Positions 27,683 through 37,316 of a stretch of DNA of 64,000 nucleotides are shown one piece after another (the first letter of the stretch is position 1; every line of letters starts with the position of its first letter). The stretch spans positions 124,001 to 188,000 of the forward strand of contig JAKPDW010000005.1 of NCBI GenBank assembly GCA_029552245.1. Direction: 5' to 3'. Origin of the DNA: Deltaproteobacteria bacterium (lineage in GTDB: Bacteria; Desulfobacterota; Desulfomonilia; UBA1062). The translations under genes and the position numbers were made by a program. The notes under the pieces are model-generated. The model had not been told where the DNA came from, did not search any database, and saw only the letters and a list, made by a program, of their open reading frames with translations.

Positions 27683-28981
27683 ATGGCGAGAGTTCGCTTC
27701 GAGGACACTTCCTGCGGGATCGACGCGGCCGTGACAAAGGCGCTCGACTCCTTCGGTTCGCCGCGGTCCCTGCTCAGGCGCTCGGGGGCCGTGTTCCTCA
27801 AGGTCAACCTCATCGACTCCAAGCCCCACGTGTTCACCTCCGTGGAGGTGGTCAGGGCGATCGTCACCCGCTTCCTCGCGGGCGGCGCCCGGGCCGTCTA
27901 CGTGATCGAGAACAGCACCCAGGGCAACTTCACGAGGCTCGTGTTCGAGGCCACGGGCATGAGGAGGATGTGCGAGGAGACAGGGGCGATCCCCGTGTAC
28001 CTGGACGAGACCGCGGAGATGCCCATGTACCTGGAGCGGCTCGGGAGCTTCGTCAGGATCCCCGACTTCGTCCACGAGCACCTCGTGAGGAAACGTGACG
28101 AGAACCTCTACATCAGCGTGCCCAAGCTCAAGACCCACTCCATGTCCACGGTCACGCTCGGGATCAAGAACCAGTTCGGTCTCCTCCACCACAGAAGCCG
28201 CATCCCCGACCACAACTTCCGGCTGCACCAGAAGATCGCCGACATCTACGCGAACATCCGGCCCGACCTCACCCTCATCGACGCCACGGAGGCGACCAAC
28301 CACGGCCACTACCCCGCAACGGGGTTCGCAAGCGAGTGCGTGGTGCCCCTCGATCTCGTCATCGCGGGCGACGACCCCCTGGCCACGGACGTGGTGGCGG
28401 CGAAGTTCCTCGGGTTCGACCTCCAGGACGTGGAGCACCTGAGGCTCGCGGCCGCGTACCGCCTCGGCGAGTCGGACCTGGGCAGGATCGACATCGAGAA
28501 CCGGCATCTCTTCGAGGAGAGGGCGCAGCACTTCTCCTCGGACCTGCTGGGGCGGTTCCCCGAGGACGTGAGGATCATCAGGGGAAAGACCCTGTGCTGC
28601 AGGGAGGGGTGCATGCGGAACACGGAGACCGTGCTCGAGGTCTTCGGAAGGGACTTCGGCGGCAAGGGGGGCTTCACGATCCTCATGGGCAAGGGGATAG
28701 ACCCGGCAGAGGCGGCGTCCGTGACCGGGAGGGTGCACATCGCAGGCGACTGCGCCATGTCCGAGTGGTACCCCGAGCTCAAGGCACGCCTGGGCGCAAG
28801 GAACGTCACCGTGTCCCCCGGTTGCAACGACCTCGCGAAGACCATCGACGGCCTCGCCAAGCAGATGGGGATCCCGCCGTACAGGCTGTCGCCCCTGAGC
28901 CCGCTCAAGTCCGTGGCGCTGCTCGCCGAGGCATACCTGCACGGTACGCGCTCGAACGTGACGAACGTGTTCAGGATCTAG
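27683..28981 (+). CDS. DUF362 domain protein
   Basis: 432 residues. The DUF362 domain fills roughly residues 35-270, with FLKVNLIDSKPHVFTS, VPKLKTHSMSTVTLGIKNQFG and DDPLATDVVAAKFLG. DUF362 proteins are often linked to ferredoxin domains in anaerobes; here there is no CxxCxxC ferredoxin motif, only CCREGC near residue 310. ATG 27683 is preceded by GGGGAGGA. Function is not established. Confidence 0.85.
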   Translation: MARVRFEDTSCGIDAAVTKALDSFGSPRSLLRRSGAVFLKVNLIDSKPHVFTSVEVVRAIVTRFLAGGARAVYVIENSTQGNFTRLVFEATGMRRMCEETGAIPVYLDETAEMPMYLERLGSFVRIPDFVHEHLVRKRDENLYISVPKLKTHSMSTVTLGIKNQFGLLHHRSRIPDHNFRLHQKIADIYANIRPDLTLIDATEATNHGHYPATGFASECVVPLDLVIAGDDPLATDVVAAKFLGFDLQDVEHLRLAAAYRLGESDLGRIDIENRHLFEERAQHFSSDLLGRFPEDVRIIRGKTLCCREGCMRNTETVLEVFGRDFGGKGGFTILMGKGIDPAEAASVTGRVHIAGDCAMSEWYPELKARLGARNVTVSPGCNDLAKTIDGLAKQMGIPPYRLSPLSPLKSVALLAEAYLHGTRSNVTNVFRI

Positions 28982-29020
28982 GACACGGGCGCCGCTTGGG
29001 CCGTTGAGGGACGAAACGAC

Positions 29021-29842
29021 ATGATGGCACGCGTGGCGGTGTTCTTCCGGGCGGCAGCCCTCTGGGCCCTTCTCCTCGCCCTTTTCCCCTCTCCCCGGGC
29101 ATCCTCCGCCCACGCCGGGGAGACGCTCGTCTTCGCGCTCTGCTACCACTCGTTCCTCGGGTCGGCGAGGTATGCGGGCGACGTCTCGCCCGCCGAGCTC
29201 GCCGGCCAGCTGGACGAGCTCTCCTCGCGGGGGTTCAGGTTCGTGACGCTGTCCGACATCGATGCAGGGCGTCTCAGGGGAACCCGCAACGTGCTCGTCA
29301 CCATCGACGACGGCAACGCGAGCGTGTACGACGCGTATTTCTCGGTGTTCAGGCCGCGCGGGATCAGGCCCCTCCTCTGCATCTACCCCGGGGTCATCGG
29401 CAGGAAGTCCTACAGCCTGACGTGGGAACGGCTCGCGAGGCTCGTGCAGGACGGGTGCGAGGTGGCGTCCCACGGTTACTACCACCTGGGTCTGACATCC
29501 GCCCTGTTCGAGGAGGACAGGCAGGCCTTCGAACACGAGATCTTCGGGTCGCGGAAGAAACTCGAGGAGCGGCTCGGCGTGAGGGTCCGCTCGTTCGCCT
29601 ACCCGAGCGGCGTTCACTCGCCCCAAGCGCGCAGGCTCCTCGCCGAAGCCGGCTATTCCTACGCGTTCACCATCCTCTGGGGGCCCGTCCGCCTGCCCGG
29701 GGACCTCGACGGTTCGCGCCTCACGCTCCCGAGGTACATGATCTACCGGGGGAACTGGCCCGTCGTCCTCGGCGCGGTCTCGAAACGCGCTTCTAGCGCT
29801 TCGGCGCAGCCGGCGGCATCACAAACGCCTGGCGGCCGGTGA
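29021..29842 (+). CDS. Secreted polysaccharide deacetylase (NodB/CE4 family)
   Basis: 273 residues with an N-terminal signal peptide (about 1-32). TIDDG gives Asp96 and Asp97, and SHGYYH gives His151 and His155, the catalytic base and metal ligands of CE4 deacetylases. FAYPSGVHSP is a further conserved loop. It likely removes acetyl groups from a cell-envelope or exported polysaccharide. Its 3' end overlaps the convergent larE gene by 50 bp, so the last 16 residues are encoded opposite the larE C-terminus. Confidence 0.85.
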   Translation: MMARVAVFFRAAALWALLLALFPSPRASSAHAGETLVFALCYHSFLGSARYAGDVSPAELAGQLDELSSRGFRFVTLSDIDAGRLRGTRNVLVTIDDGNASVYDAYFSVFRPRGIRPLLCIYPGVIGRKSYSLTWERLARLVQDGCEVASHGYYHLGLTSALFEEDRQAFEHEIFGSRKKLEERLGVRVRSFAYPSGVHSPQARRLLAEAGYSYAFTILWGPVRLPGDLDGSRLTLPRYMIYRGNWPVVLGAVSKRASSASAQPAASQTPGGR

Positions 29843-30623
29843 CGATCCTGTTCAACGACCCGCTCGAAAACCCCTCGAGGTCCAGGCTCACGAACAGGAA
29901 CCCGAGCCCCCTCATGAACCTCGCCACCTCGTCCCTCATGCTGACGAGCCTCTCCGTCTCGGCAACCTGGATGAGGGCAGTGTCGTAGGGAAAGCACCTC
30001 ACGCGGACGTCGCCGAACCCCAGCTGCACGAGCTTCGCCTCGGCCGCCTCCACCCTGCGAAGGAGCTCCCGGGTGAGGGGGAAACCGGCCGGGAACCTCG
30101 TGCACAGGCAAGCGGAAGGCGGCCTGTCCCATGGGCCGATCCCGTCTCTTTGCGCCAGGGCCCGGATATCGGCCTTCGTTATGCCGAGCTCCACGAATGG
30201 CTGCCAGATGCCGTCCTCTTGCGAGGCGATCATCCCGGGCCGGTAATCCCCGAGGTCCGAGGCGTTCGACCCGTCGGAGACGACCGGGAACCCGTTCTCG
30301 CGCGCCCACGCAAGGGCGCGGCCGTTCCTCATCTTCCTGCAGATGTAGCACCTCTCGGGCGGGTTCGCCGCGAACGCAGCCTCCTCGAGCTCGTCCATGG
30401 GGAGGAGCACGTGGGCGATCCCTATCGAGCCGGCGGTCTTGCATGCCGCATCGAGTTCGCTCGCGGGCATGACGGGAGAGGCGAAGGTGAGCGCCAGGGC
30501 CTGCCCGCCGAGCTCCCTCTTCGCCACGGACGCGAGCACGGTGCTGTCGAGCCCGCCGGAGAAGAGCACGATGAGACGGCCCTTGTCCCTGATCGCCTCC
30601 GCAAGCCTATCCACCCATTCCAC
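29793..30623 (-). CDS. larE: ATP-dependent sacrificial sulfur transferase LarE
   Basis: Converts the pyridinium biscarboxylic mononucleotide made by LarB to its bisthio form, a precursor of the nickel-pincer nucleotide cofactor. 276 residues with the PP-loop SGGLDST at 22-28. Three cysteines, Cys172 and Cys174 in SACLCTRF and Cys210 in RVRCFPYD, suggest the cluster-dependent three-Cys type rather than the single sacrificial cysteine of Lactobacillus LarE (family knowledge plus inference). It overlaps larB by 17 bp and the convergent deacetylase gene by 50 bp. Confidence 0.92.
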   Translation of the reverse strand: MEWVDRLAEAIRDKGRLIVLFSGGLDSTVLASVAKRELGGQALALTFASPVMPASELDAACKTAGSIGIAHVLLPMDELEEAAFAANPPERCYICRKMRNGRALAWARENGFPVVSDGSNASDLGDYRPGMIASQEDGIWQPFVELGITKADIRALAQRDGIGPWDRPPSACLCTRFPAGFPLTRELLRRVEAAEAKLVQLGFGDVRVRCFPYDTALIQVAETERLVSMRDEVARFMRGLGFLFVSLDLEGFSSGSLNRIVTGRQAFVMPPAAPKR

Positions 30624-31407
30624 CAGCGGCCCTCCTCACGGCGTTCAGTATGCGTACCGCTGCGGCGGCAGCGCCCACGCTGTTGCCGATGTTCACCACG
30701 ACCACCCCGGGGACGCAGCACTGGAGCATGGTGCCCAGCGCGGCATGGCCCGCTCCCCCGTAGCCGTACCCCACGGGGGTGGGCACCGCCACGACGGGCC
30801 TGTCCGTGAGCGAGGCCACGAGCGTCGGGAGCACCCCGTCCATGCCCGCGAACACGACGAGCACGTCCGCGTCGCGGGCCTTCTCGAGCCCTATGAGCGG
30901 ACGGTGCATGCCCGCCGCCCCCATGTCGAGGGCCGTGATTACGCCGTACCCGAGCGTCTCGAGCATGAGGCTGCACTCCTTAGCATAGGGTATGTCCGAG
31001 GTCCCCGCCGTGATGATGCCGGCACAACCGGTCCCGGTTCCCGCCTCATTCCTGCCCACGAGGAGAAGCCTGTTCTCCCTCCTCACCTCCATGCCCGCAA
31101 AGCGTTTCCTGAGCTCGGCCTCCTGGGACCCGTCCGCACCCCAGACGAACACGAAGGGGTTCTCCCCGAGCAGCCCGGCGGCGGCGTCGATCACCTGCCT
31201 CGTCGTCTTTCCCGGCGCGTAGACCACCTCCGGGAAGGCGGTGCGCCGTCTCCTGTGCACATCGAGGAGGAGCCCGGGGCCCTCCTCGTAGACGAGCCTC
31301 ATGAGCCCGGCCTGGGCCTCGGCGGCGTCCACGCGCCCCTGCTTGTACTCGTCCAACAGGTTCTGCACCCGCTCGGAAAGCGTTCGCCTCTCGCCGCGGT
31401 CATCCAT
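30607..31407 (-). CDS. larB: Pyridinium-3,5-biscarboxylic acid mononucleotide synthase LarB
   Basis: Carboxylates nicotinic acid adenine dinucleotide to start nickel-pincer cofactor synthesis. 266 residues with a variable N-terminal part and a PurE-like C-terminal domain: AGIITAGTSDIPYAKE, VFAGMDGVLPTLVASL and PVGYGYGGAGHAALGTML. ATG 31407 has GGGGGG 6 nt upstream. It lies 357 bp downstream of larC and overlaps larE. Confidence 0.93.
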   Translation of the reverse strand: MDDRGERRTLSERVQNLLDEYKQGRVDAAEAQAGLMRLVYEEGPGLLLDVHRRRRTAFPEVVYAPGKTTRQVIDAAAGLLGENPFVFVWGADGSQEAELRKRFAGMEVRRENRLLLVGRNEAGTGTGCAGIITAGTSDIPYAKECSLMLETLGYGVITALDMGAAGMHRPLIGLEKARDADVLVVFAGMDGVLPTLVASLTDRPVVAVPTPVGYGYGGAGHAALGTMLQCCVPGVVVVNIGNSVGAAAAAVRILNAVRRAAGGMGG

Positions 31408-31764
31408 CGAAATCCCCCCATCAGGCGGCCCGGGTCCGCCCGGCGCCGACGACCCATCCCCTGTGACCTCTCCCGTCGTTTACCCCCCGTGCCCACCACC
31501 TCCGGGCACGAGGCCTCGCCCGTCCCGCGAGGGGCCGCGCGGCCCCTGGGAGACCCCGCTTCGTGCCCGGGGCCCCACGCGACCGGCGGAACCCGCCTGG
31601 CACCGGGTGCGGCCTGGACACCTTAAGGCGGCCTGAGGGTTAGCGTCGGGCAAGGCGGCCGGGCCCTTTCCTGCCCACGGGCCGACCCTGTGAATCCGCC
31701 GGTCCCCACGGACCCGCGGGGCTCGCCGCACACCCGGGCCGACCCCTGACCCTCACCCACGCCC
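31408..31764. other. GC-rich spacer between larC and larB
   Basis: No gene is recognisable in any frame. This is an unusually large gap within an otherwise compact cofactor operon. I see no promoter of clear quality for larB in it. Confidence 0.5.
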
Positions 31765-32946
31765 CTAGGTGGGTTCGTCCCCTTTCCGGCCCGCGATGGC
31801 GAGCTCTACCTCCGCCCTGAGCTCCAAGACGCTTTTGCCTGTCCGGCTCGATATCCGCTCCAGGTCCCTGTGCTCGGGCTTGACACGAACGGTGCCGTCC
31901 GGCAGCACCGCCTCCTTGACGGAGATCTCCCCGAAGGGCGTGTCCACGCCGTAGACCCGCCTCGGCAGCGCGAGGCGCTCGACCGCATGGTAGCGAACGC
32001 CGAGGGTCGACGTGTGCTTCACGAACGACTCGACGACCCGGGCCAGGACGCCCTCCGGGCAGATCGCCTGGATGGTGTAGCCCGGTCTCGAGCGCTTCAT
32101 GGTCCTGTGCGTGAAGCCCGCATCCAGCGCGCCGGCCTCCATGATGCGCGCGAGGGCCGAGGACGCGTCCTCGGGGGTCATGTCGTCGATGTCCGCTTCC
32201 ACCACGAAGACCCTCTCGCACCCGCAAGACCCCTCATCCTCGCAGAGCACCAGCCTGCACACGTTGGGCCAGTTCTCGAACCTCTTGGATCCGCACCCGT
32301 AGCCGGTTCCCGATACCCTGAGCACGGGCGGCCGCCGCAGGGGGCTTGCGAGCGCCGCGATCACCGCAGCGCCCGTGGGGGTGGCGATCTCAGACGGGGG
32401 CCCTTCGAACCTAACCGGGAAACCCTCCAGCAGCCTCATGGTCGCAGGGGCGGGCACCGGCAGCCGCCCGTGGGACGAGTCCACCCAGCCCGACCCGAGC
32501 GGCACGGGCCTCGTGTAGAGCCTGCTCACGCCGAGCCGATCGAGGGCCACGGCGATGCCCACGATGTCGAAGATGGAATCCAGGGCGCCGAGCTCGTGGA
32601 AGTGCACGTCTTCGGGTTCCACCCCGTGCACGGCGGCCTCGGCCCGGGCGAGGACCTCGAAGATCCTGGCCGCCAGGTCCCGGGGGCCGGGCTCGAGCCT
32701 CGGCAGGATCACGTCGCGTATCCGGCGGTAGGGCCTCTGCTCGTCGTCCCGGTTCGCTTCGAACTCGACATGAAGGCAGCCGACGCCGCCCTCCTCTCGC
32801 CTCGTCACCTTGAGGCCGCACCTGCCGAGGCCGAGCGCGTCCAAGGACTCCTCGACGAGCCCGGGAGGGCAGCCGAGGTGGATGAGCCCGGCCAGGATCA
32901 TGTCGCCCGCGACGCCGCCTGCGGGATCCACGACGAGCACCTTCAT
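31765..32946 (-). CDS. larC: Nickel insertion protein LarC (single polypeptide)
   Basis: Inserts nickel into the pincer nucleotide, completing the cofactor used by lactate racemase and LarA-like enzymes. 393 residues beginning VLVVDPAGGVAGDMILAGL, with HFHELGALDSIFD (metal-binding histidines) near residues 114-126 and EADIDDMTPEDASSALAR in the C-terminal part. In Lactobacillus LarC is made by a programmed frameshift from two frames; here it is one uninterrupted frame. AGGGGG lies 6 nt before the ATG. Confidence 0.93.
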   Translation of the reverse strand: MKVLVVDPAGGVAGDMILAGLIHLGCPPGLVEESLDALGLGRCGLKVTRREEGGVGCLHVEFEANRDDEQRPYRRIRDVILPRLEPGPRDLAARIFEVLARAEAAVHGVEPEDVHFHELGALDSIFDIVGIAVALDRLGVSRLYTRPVPLGSGWVDSSHGRLPVPAPATMRLLEGFPVRFEGPPSEIATPTGAAVIAALASPLRRPPVLRVSGTGYGCGSKRFENWPNVCRLVLCEDEGSCGCERVFVVEADIDDMTPEDASSALARIMEAGALDAGFTHRTMKRSRPGYTIQAICPEGVLARVVESFVKHTSTLGVRYHAVERLALPRRVYGVDTPFGEISVKEAVLPDGTVRVKPEHRDLERISSRTGKSVLELRAEVELAIAGRKGDEPT

Positions 32947-33171
32947 GGAGAGCCCCCTGTGGTCATGGTGTGAACCGGTCTGTCGTCATCCGAAACGTCT
33001 CCTGATCACTACCCTTTTTCGTCACCCGCGGCAAGAGAGTCTCGACAGGCCGCGCCATCCCCGATGACACCTCGGCCTGATGTTGGGTGTTGCGCCGTCT
33101 TCGTTCAGGGTGCATGATGGGGAGGGGAGTACCCAGGCAAGACTATGCATTCCATGAAAGGGGGGTGTGGC

Positions 33172-33732
33172 GTGGAACTCCAGGATGCCATCGAGAGGCG
33201 CAGGAGCGTACGAAAGTTCACCGACGAGCCCATAACCGACGAGGAGATACGGCGGCTCCTCGAGGCGGCCAGGCACGCCCAGTCGTGGGCGAACACCCAG
33301 GTCTGGGAGTTCGTGGTGGTGAGGGACAGGCAGAGCATCGAGAAGATCGTCTCGACGTACGCGCAGGGCAACCCGGCGACGAAGTGCTCCCTCGCCGCCT
33401 CGGCCCTTGTGGTCGCCTGCGCGAAGACAGGGGTGTCGGGTTGCTACGGCGGCAAGGACGTGACCAAGTTCTCGAACTGGTTCATGTTCGACCTGGGCGT
33501 GGCGGTCCAGAACTTCTGCCTGAAGGCCTGCGAGCTCGGGATCGGCACCGTGGTCGTGGGGCTCCTCGACCACGACGCGTGTAAGGAGGTCGTGGGGCTG
33601 CCGGAGGGCTACGAAGTGGTCGCCGTGCTGCCCCTGGGCAGGCCGGCCACGGAGCCGAAGGCGGGCCCGCGCAGGAAGGATCTCGGCGAGTTCGTGCACC
33701 TGGACCGCTTCGGGACCCCGTTTCCAGGGTAG
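33172..33732 (+). CDS. Nitroreductase family protein
   Basis: 186 residues of the FMN-dependent nitroreductase fold. IERRRSVRKFTDEPI at the start provides the FMN phosphate-binding arginines, and AQSWANTQVWEFVVV and LGIGTVVVGLLDHD follow. The GTG at 33172 is preferred because AAAGGGGGG lies just upstream and it gives the usual family start; an ATG at 33145 would add 9 residues. It is 6 bp upstream of the crotonase gene, so the two are likely co-transcribed. Substrate unknown. Confidence 0.88.
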   Translation: MELQDAIERRRSVRKFTDEPITDEEIRRLLEAARHAQSWANTQVWEFVVVRDRQSIEKIVSTYAQGNPATKCSLAASALVVACAKTGVSGCYGGKDVTKFSNWFMFDLGVAVQNFCLKACELGIGTVVVGLLDHDACKEVVGLPEGYEVVAVLPLGRPATEPKAGPRRKDLGEFVHLDRFGTPFPG

Positions 33733-33738
33733 GGCGCC

Positions 33739-34557
33739 GTGGACAGGGGGTACGGGGTCAGGCTCGAGAGGCAAGGGCCCGTGGCCGTGGTCACGTTCGA
33801 CAGGCCGGAGCGGAAGAATGCCTTCGACGAGCACATGTGGGGGTGCCTGGAGGCCGCCGTTGCAGACATCAGGCAAAGGCCGCCGCGCGCGGTGGTCGTC
33901 ACGGGCGCAGGCGGGAGGGCCTTCAGCGCCGGCTTCGACGTCAACCCCGACAATCCCATGGTGGAAAGGCTCGCGCGCGCCGTCGAGAGGCACGACCGCG
34001 GCCCTGCATGGGAGCTCATCACGAGGATCCGCGGCGCGGTCGACTCCCTCGTGTCCATCGAGGTGCCCGTCATCGCGGCGATCAACGGCCTCGCCTACGG
34101 GGGCGGGGCCGAGATCGCGTGCAGGTGCGACCTCCGGGTCATGGACCCCTCAGGCGTCATCTGCTTCTCGGAGACGAGGCTCGGCCTCATGCCTGACCAC
34201 GGCGGCGTGGTCGGGCTCGCAAGGCTCGTCGGGGCGTCCCGGGCCGCTGACCTGATCCTCACCGCGAGGGAAGTCGGCGCCGAGGAGGCGCTGTCCATGG
34301 GGCTGGTCAACCGCGTGAGCGCGCCCGGCAAGGCCCTGGACGAGGCCATGGACCTCGCTTGCGCCATCGCGTCCAATGGCCCGCGCGCAGTACGGAGCGC
34401 CCTGTCCGTCATACGGCGGGTGGCGGATTTGGACGCACTCTCCGCGCTCGAGCTCGAGACCGAGACCGCGGTTGACCTCATCGCCTCCGGCGAGTGCATC
34501 CACGGCATCACCGCCTTCCTGTCCAAGCAGAAGGCGGTGTTTCCCGACCCGGCCTGA
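33739..34557 (+). CDS. Enoyl-CoA hydratase/isomerase family protein (crotonase)
   Basis: 272 residues. FDRPERKNAFDEHM and the oxyanion segments AFSAGFDVN and INGLAYGGGAEIACRCDLRV are typical. Both hydratase-type glutamates are in place (Glu125 in GGGAEIA and Glu145 in FSETRLGLMPD), so hydratase chemistry is possible. PDHGG replaces the common PGxGG. The GTG start lies 6 bp after the nitroreductase stop. It converges on the histidine kinase gene with only 17 bp between them. Confidence 0.9.
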   Translation: MDRGYGVRLERQGPVAVVTFDRPERKNAFDEHMWGCLEAAVADIRQRPPRAVVVTGAGGRAFSAGFDVNPDNPMVERLARAVERHDRGPAWELITRIRGAVDSLVSIEVPVIAAINGLAYGGGAEIACRCDLRVMDPSGVICFSETRLGLMPDHGGVVGLARLVGASRAADLILTAREVGAEEALSMGLVNRVSAPGKALDEAMDLACAIASNGPRAVRSALSVIRRVADLDALSALELETETAVDLIASGECIHGITAFLSKQKAVFPDPA

Positions 34558-34574
34558 GACCGGGGGCCGCCCCA

Positions 34575-37142
34575 CTATCCAGCGGTGAGGCGGGGTGCAC
34601 CCATCGCGCTCATGACCACCCGGGCGAGATCGAGCCTCTTGAAGGGCTTGAGGAGGAAGGCGCGGACGCCCAGGGCCTCGGCCTCCGTCTCGAGCAAACC
34701 GTCGTGGGTGCCGGAACAGAGGATGACGGGCATACCGGGCCTGATCTTCAGCACCTCGCGGGCGAGGTCAACGCCCGTCATCACGGGCATGGCGACGTCG
34801 GTTACCACGAGGTCGTAGCCGGTCGGGTCTTTCCCGAAGAGATCGAGGGCCTCGATGCCGCTCGAGACAGACGTCACCTGGTACCCGAGGCCCGAGAGCA
34901 TCTCGTGCGCAATGACGGCGATGGACTGCTCGTCGTCCACGAAGAGGATGCGGCCGGAGCCCCTGGGGCTCTCCTCCTCGCTTTCGGCCTGCACCCCCTC
35001 GCCCTCGCCCTCGAAGGCTGGGAACAAGAGGTCGAACCTCGTGCCCGATCCCACGACGCTGTTGACCTCCACGAAACCGCCGTGCTCCTCCACGAGGGTC
35101 TTCACCATGAACAGGCCGAGGCCTGTTCCGCCCCTGTCGTGCCTGGTGGAGAAGAAGGGCTTGAAGATGTCAGGGAGGATCTCCGGGGCTATCCCGCACC
35201 CAGTGTCCGAAACCGAGACCTTCACGTACGTCCGGGGTGCGGCAGCTGTGCCTTGTACCCCGGCGGGGGCCTGGGTGTCTTCGACGTCTATGGTGATCCT
35301 GCCCGGGCGTGAGCCGATGGCCGCCGCCGCGTTGACCACGAGGTTGAGGACCATCTGGTGGAGCCTCGCAGGGTCCGACAGGATCCGGGTGGTGCTTCGG
35401 GCGTTCAACGCGATCTCGATGTTCGCGTGCACACAGGACCGCATGAGCCTCATGGTTTCCCTGATGACCTCTGCAGGGCGGAGCGCTGTCGGCTTCTCGG
35501 GCGTCAGCCTGCTCAGGTTGAGGAGACCCCTGACGAGGTCCCTCGCCTTCATGGAGGCGTCCAGGATGGCGGCCAGGTCCTTGGACCCGGCCGCGTCGGA
35601 TCCTGCCTTCTCGAGCATGAGCTCGGCATACCCCACGATGGCGGACAGGATGTTGTTGAAGTCGTGGGCTATGCCTGCGGCCATCGAGCCAAGGACCTCC
35701 ATCTTCTGAGAGGCGAGAAGCTGGCTCTCGATCTCCTTGCGCCTGCCGATGTCCCTGGCCACGCCGAGAACCCCTTCCACGACCCCCTCCTTCACCAGGG
35801 GTGCGGCGCTGATCTCGATGAAGGACTTGCCACCGCCGGGGAGACTGATGACGAGTTCCCTGTTCCTCACCGTGGCGCCCGAGCAGACCTCGTCGAACGC
35901 CCGAACGGCATCCAAAGCGTCGTCCCCATCGAAGAAGTCGGTGAACCTCATGCCCGTAAGCTCCGTCACGGGCCGACCGAACAAGCGCCCCGCGGCCGGG
36001 GAGAGGTACTCGACGAGCCCTTCCCTGGCGAGAAGGAAGATCGTGTCCGGGTTCGTCTCGGCCATGATCCTGAAGCGCTCCTCGCTGCGCGCGAGGAGTG
36101 TCTCCGCTGCCAGCCGCTCGCGCTCGTTGCGCAGGGACACGACGTGCACGGCCATGTCCTCGGCGAGCCCCGAGAGCAAAGACACGTCCTCCTCGTCGAG
36201 GGCCGCCTGTTCCGGCACATACAGGAGCATGACGCCGATCGGTCTGCCCTGGACAACGAGGGGGACGGCCATCTCGCCGACGTAGCCGAACTTCACCGAG
36301 TTGAGAGAGACGTCCCTGCACAGGCCGTCCCACGGCGGCGTCCTGACCGCTATCTTCCCGCTCCTCATGCACTCCGCTATCGGGCACGCCTCGTAGCCTT
36401 GGCCCAGGCACGCCTGTGGCACCCTGAACTCAACGCCCGGCAACCGGCACCAGGAGGCTTCCGGGTGAACGAGCCCGTCCGGGCCCACCATCCCGATCCA
36501 GCACACGGAGAACCCGCCCGAGTCCACGACCACCCGGGCTATGGACGAGAAGAGGTCCTGCTCCTCTCGGGAGTGCATGAGGGCGCTCATGCACTCCTTG
36601 ATCATCCTCAAGGAGCGGTTCTTCCGTTGGACCTCCAGGAGGATGGCGTTGCGCCTGCCCCTCTCCTCCTCGAGCTCCTGCATCTTCCCTTCCAGCTTTC
36701 TCACGAGCCTTTCGTTGTAGAGCTCGAGGACGCCTCCATCCACCTCGCCGGGGCTGGTCGGGGCAGGACCGGACCGCCCCGCCGAGAGCAACCCCTCGAG
36801 TTTCGCAACGAGCTCGTTCGGGGACAAGGGCTTGCGGAGGAACAGGTCGGCCCCGAGGCTGTACGCCAGGGCCTCATCCCTCTCGTCCGTGTAGGTCCCG
36901 GTGTAGAAGACGAACAAGATATCCCGGAACCTCTCGTCGGCCCTGCACCTCCTGCACAGGGTGTACCCGTCCATGACCGGCATGAGGATGTCGGAGATCA
37001 CCAGGTCGAAGCCCGCCCTCTCCATCTTTTCCAGGGCATCCAGCCCGTTGACCGCCGCGGTCACTTCGTGTCCGGATGCCTTCAGGATCGTCTCGAGAAG
37101 GTAGCGCGAGTACTCCTGGTCATCTACGATCAGTATCCTCAT
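34575..37142 (-). CDS. Hybrid sensor histidine kinase REC-GAF-PAS-HisKA-HATPase-REC
   Basis: 855 residues. An N-terminal receiver (about 1-120, acceptor in VISDILMPVMDG), a coiled segment, a GAF-like sensor (about 165-330, with several cysteines such as CLGQGYEACPIAEC), a PAS domain (about 360-480), HisKA with AAGIAHDFNNILSAIVGYAE, an HATPase domain with SDTGCGIAP and GGTGLGLFMVKTL, and a C-terminal receiver (VTDVAMPVMTG). No membrane helix is seen, so it is a cytoplasmic phosphorelay kinase. ATG 37142 has AGGAG 7 nt upstream. Signal unknown. Confidence 0.92.
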   Translation of the reverse strand: MRILIVDDQEYSRYLLETILKASGHEVTAAVNGLDALEKMERAGFDLVISDILMPVMDGYTLCRRCRADERFRDILFVFYTGTYTDERDEALAYSLGADLFLRKPLSPNELVAKLEGLLSAGRSGPAPTSPGEVDGGVLELYNERLVRKLEGKMQELEEERGRRNAILLEVQRKNRSLRMIKECMSALMHSREEQDLFSSIARVVVDSGGFSVCWIGMVGPDGLVHPEASWCRLPGVEFRVPQACLGQGYEACPIAECMRSGKIAVRTPPWDGLCRDVSLNSVKFGYVGEMAVPLVVQGRPIGVMLLYVPEQAALDEEDVSLLSGLAEDMAVHVVSLRNERERLAAETLLARSEERFRIMAETNPDTIFLLAREGLVEYLSPAAGRLFGRPVTELTGMRFTDFFDGDDALDAVRAFDEVCSGATVRNRELVISLPGGGKSFIEISAAPLVKEGVVEGVLGVARDIGRRKEIESQLLASQKMEVLGSMAAGIAHDFNNILSAIVGYAELMLEKAGSDAAGSKDLAAILDASMKARDLVRGLLNLSRLTPEKPTALRPAEVIRETMRLMRSCVHANIEIALNARSTTRILSDPARLHQMVLNLVVNAAAAIGSRPGRITIDVEDTQAPAGVQGTAAAPRTYVKVSVSDTGCGIAPEILPDIFKPFFSTRHDRGGTGLGLFMVKTLVEEHGGFVEVNSVVGSGTRFDLLFPAFEGEGEGVQAESEEESPRGSGRILFVDDEQSIAVIAHEMLSGLGYQVTSVSSGIEALDLFGKDPTGYDLVVTDVAMPVMTGVDLAREVLKIRPGMPVILCSGTHDGLLETEAEALGVRAFLLKPFKRLDLARVVMSAMGAPRLTAG

Positions 37143-37316
37143 CGTTCTTCTCCTGCGCGGCCTTTCCCTCCAACCCGTTCTGTGTACCGAGAAGGCCCTT
37201 CGCGACCTCCAGCGGCATCGTCCGTTCCGTACACCCTGCATACACTCCCGTTTGCGCCCGGTACACGAGAGGCCCCATGGGCCTTTCCGCGCAGGCGCGG
37301 CACCCTGCGACGCGCC

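Noticed and set aside
27560-29626. 688-residue minus-strand frame opposite the DUF362 and deacetylase genes
   Set aside because: Opposes two recognisable proteins and shows no domain of its own.
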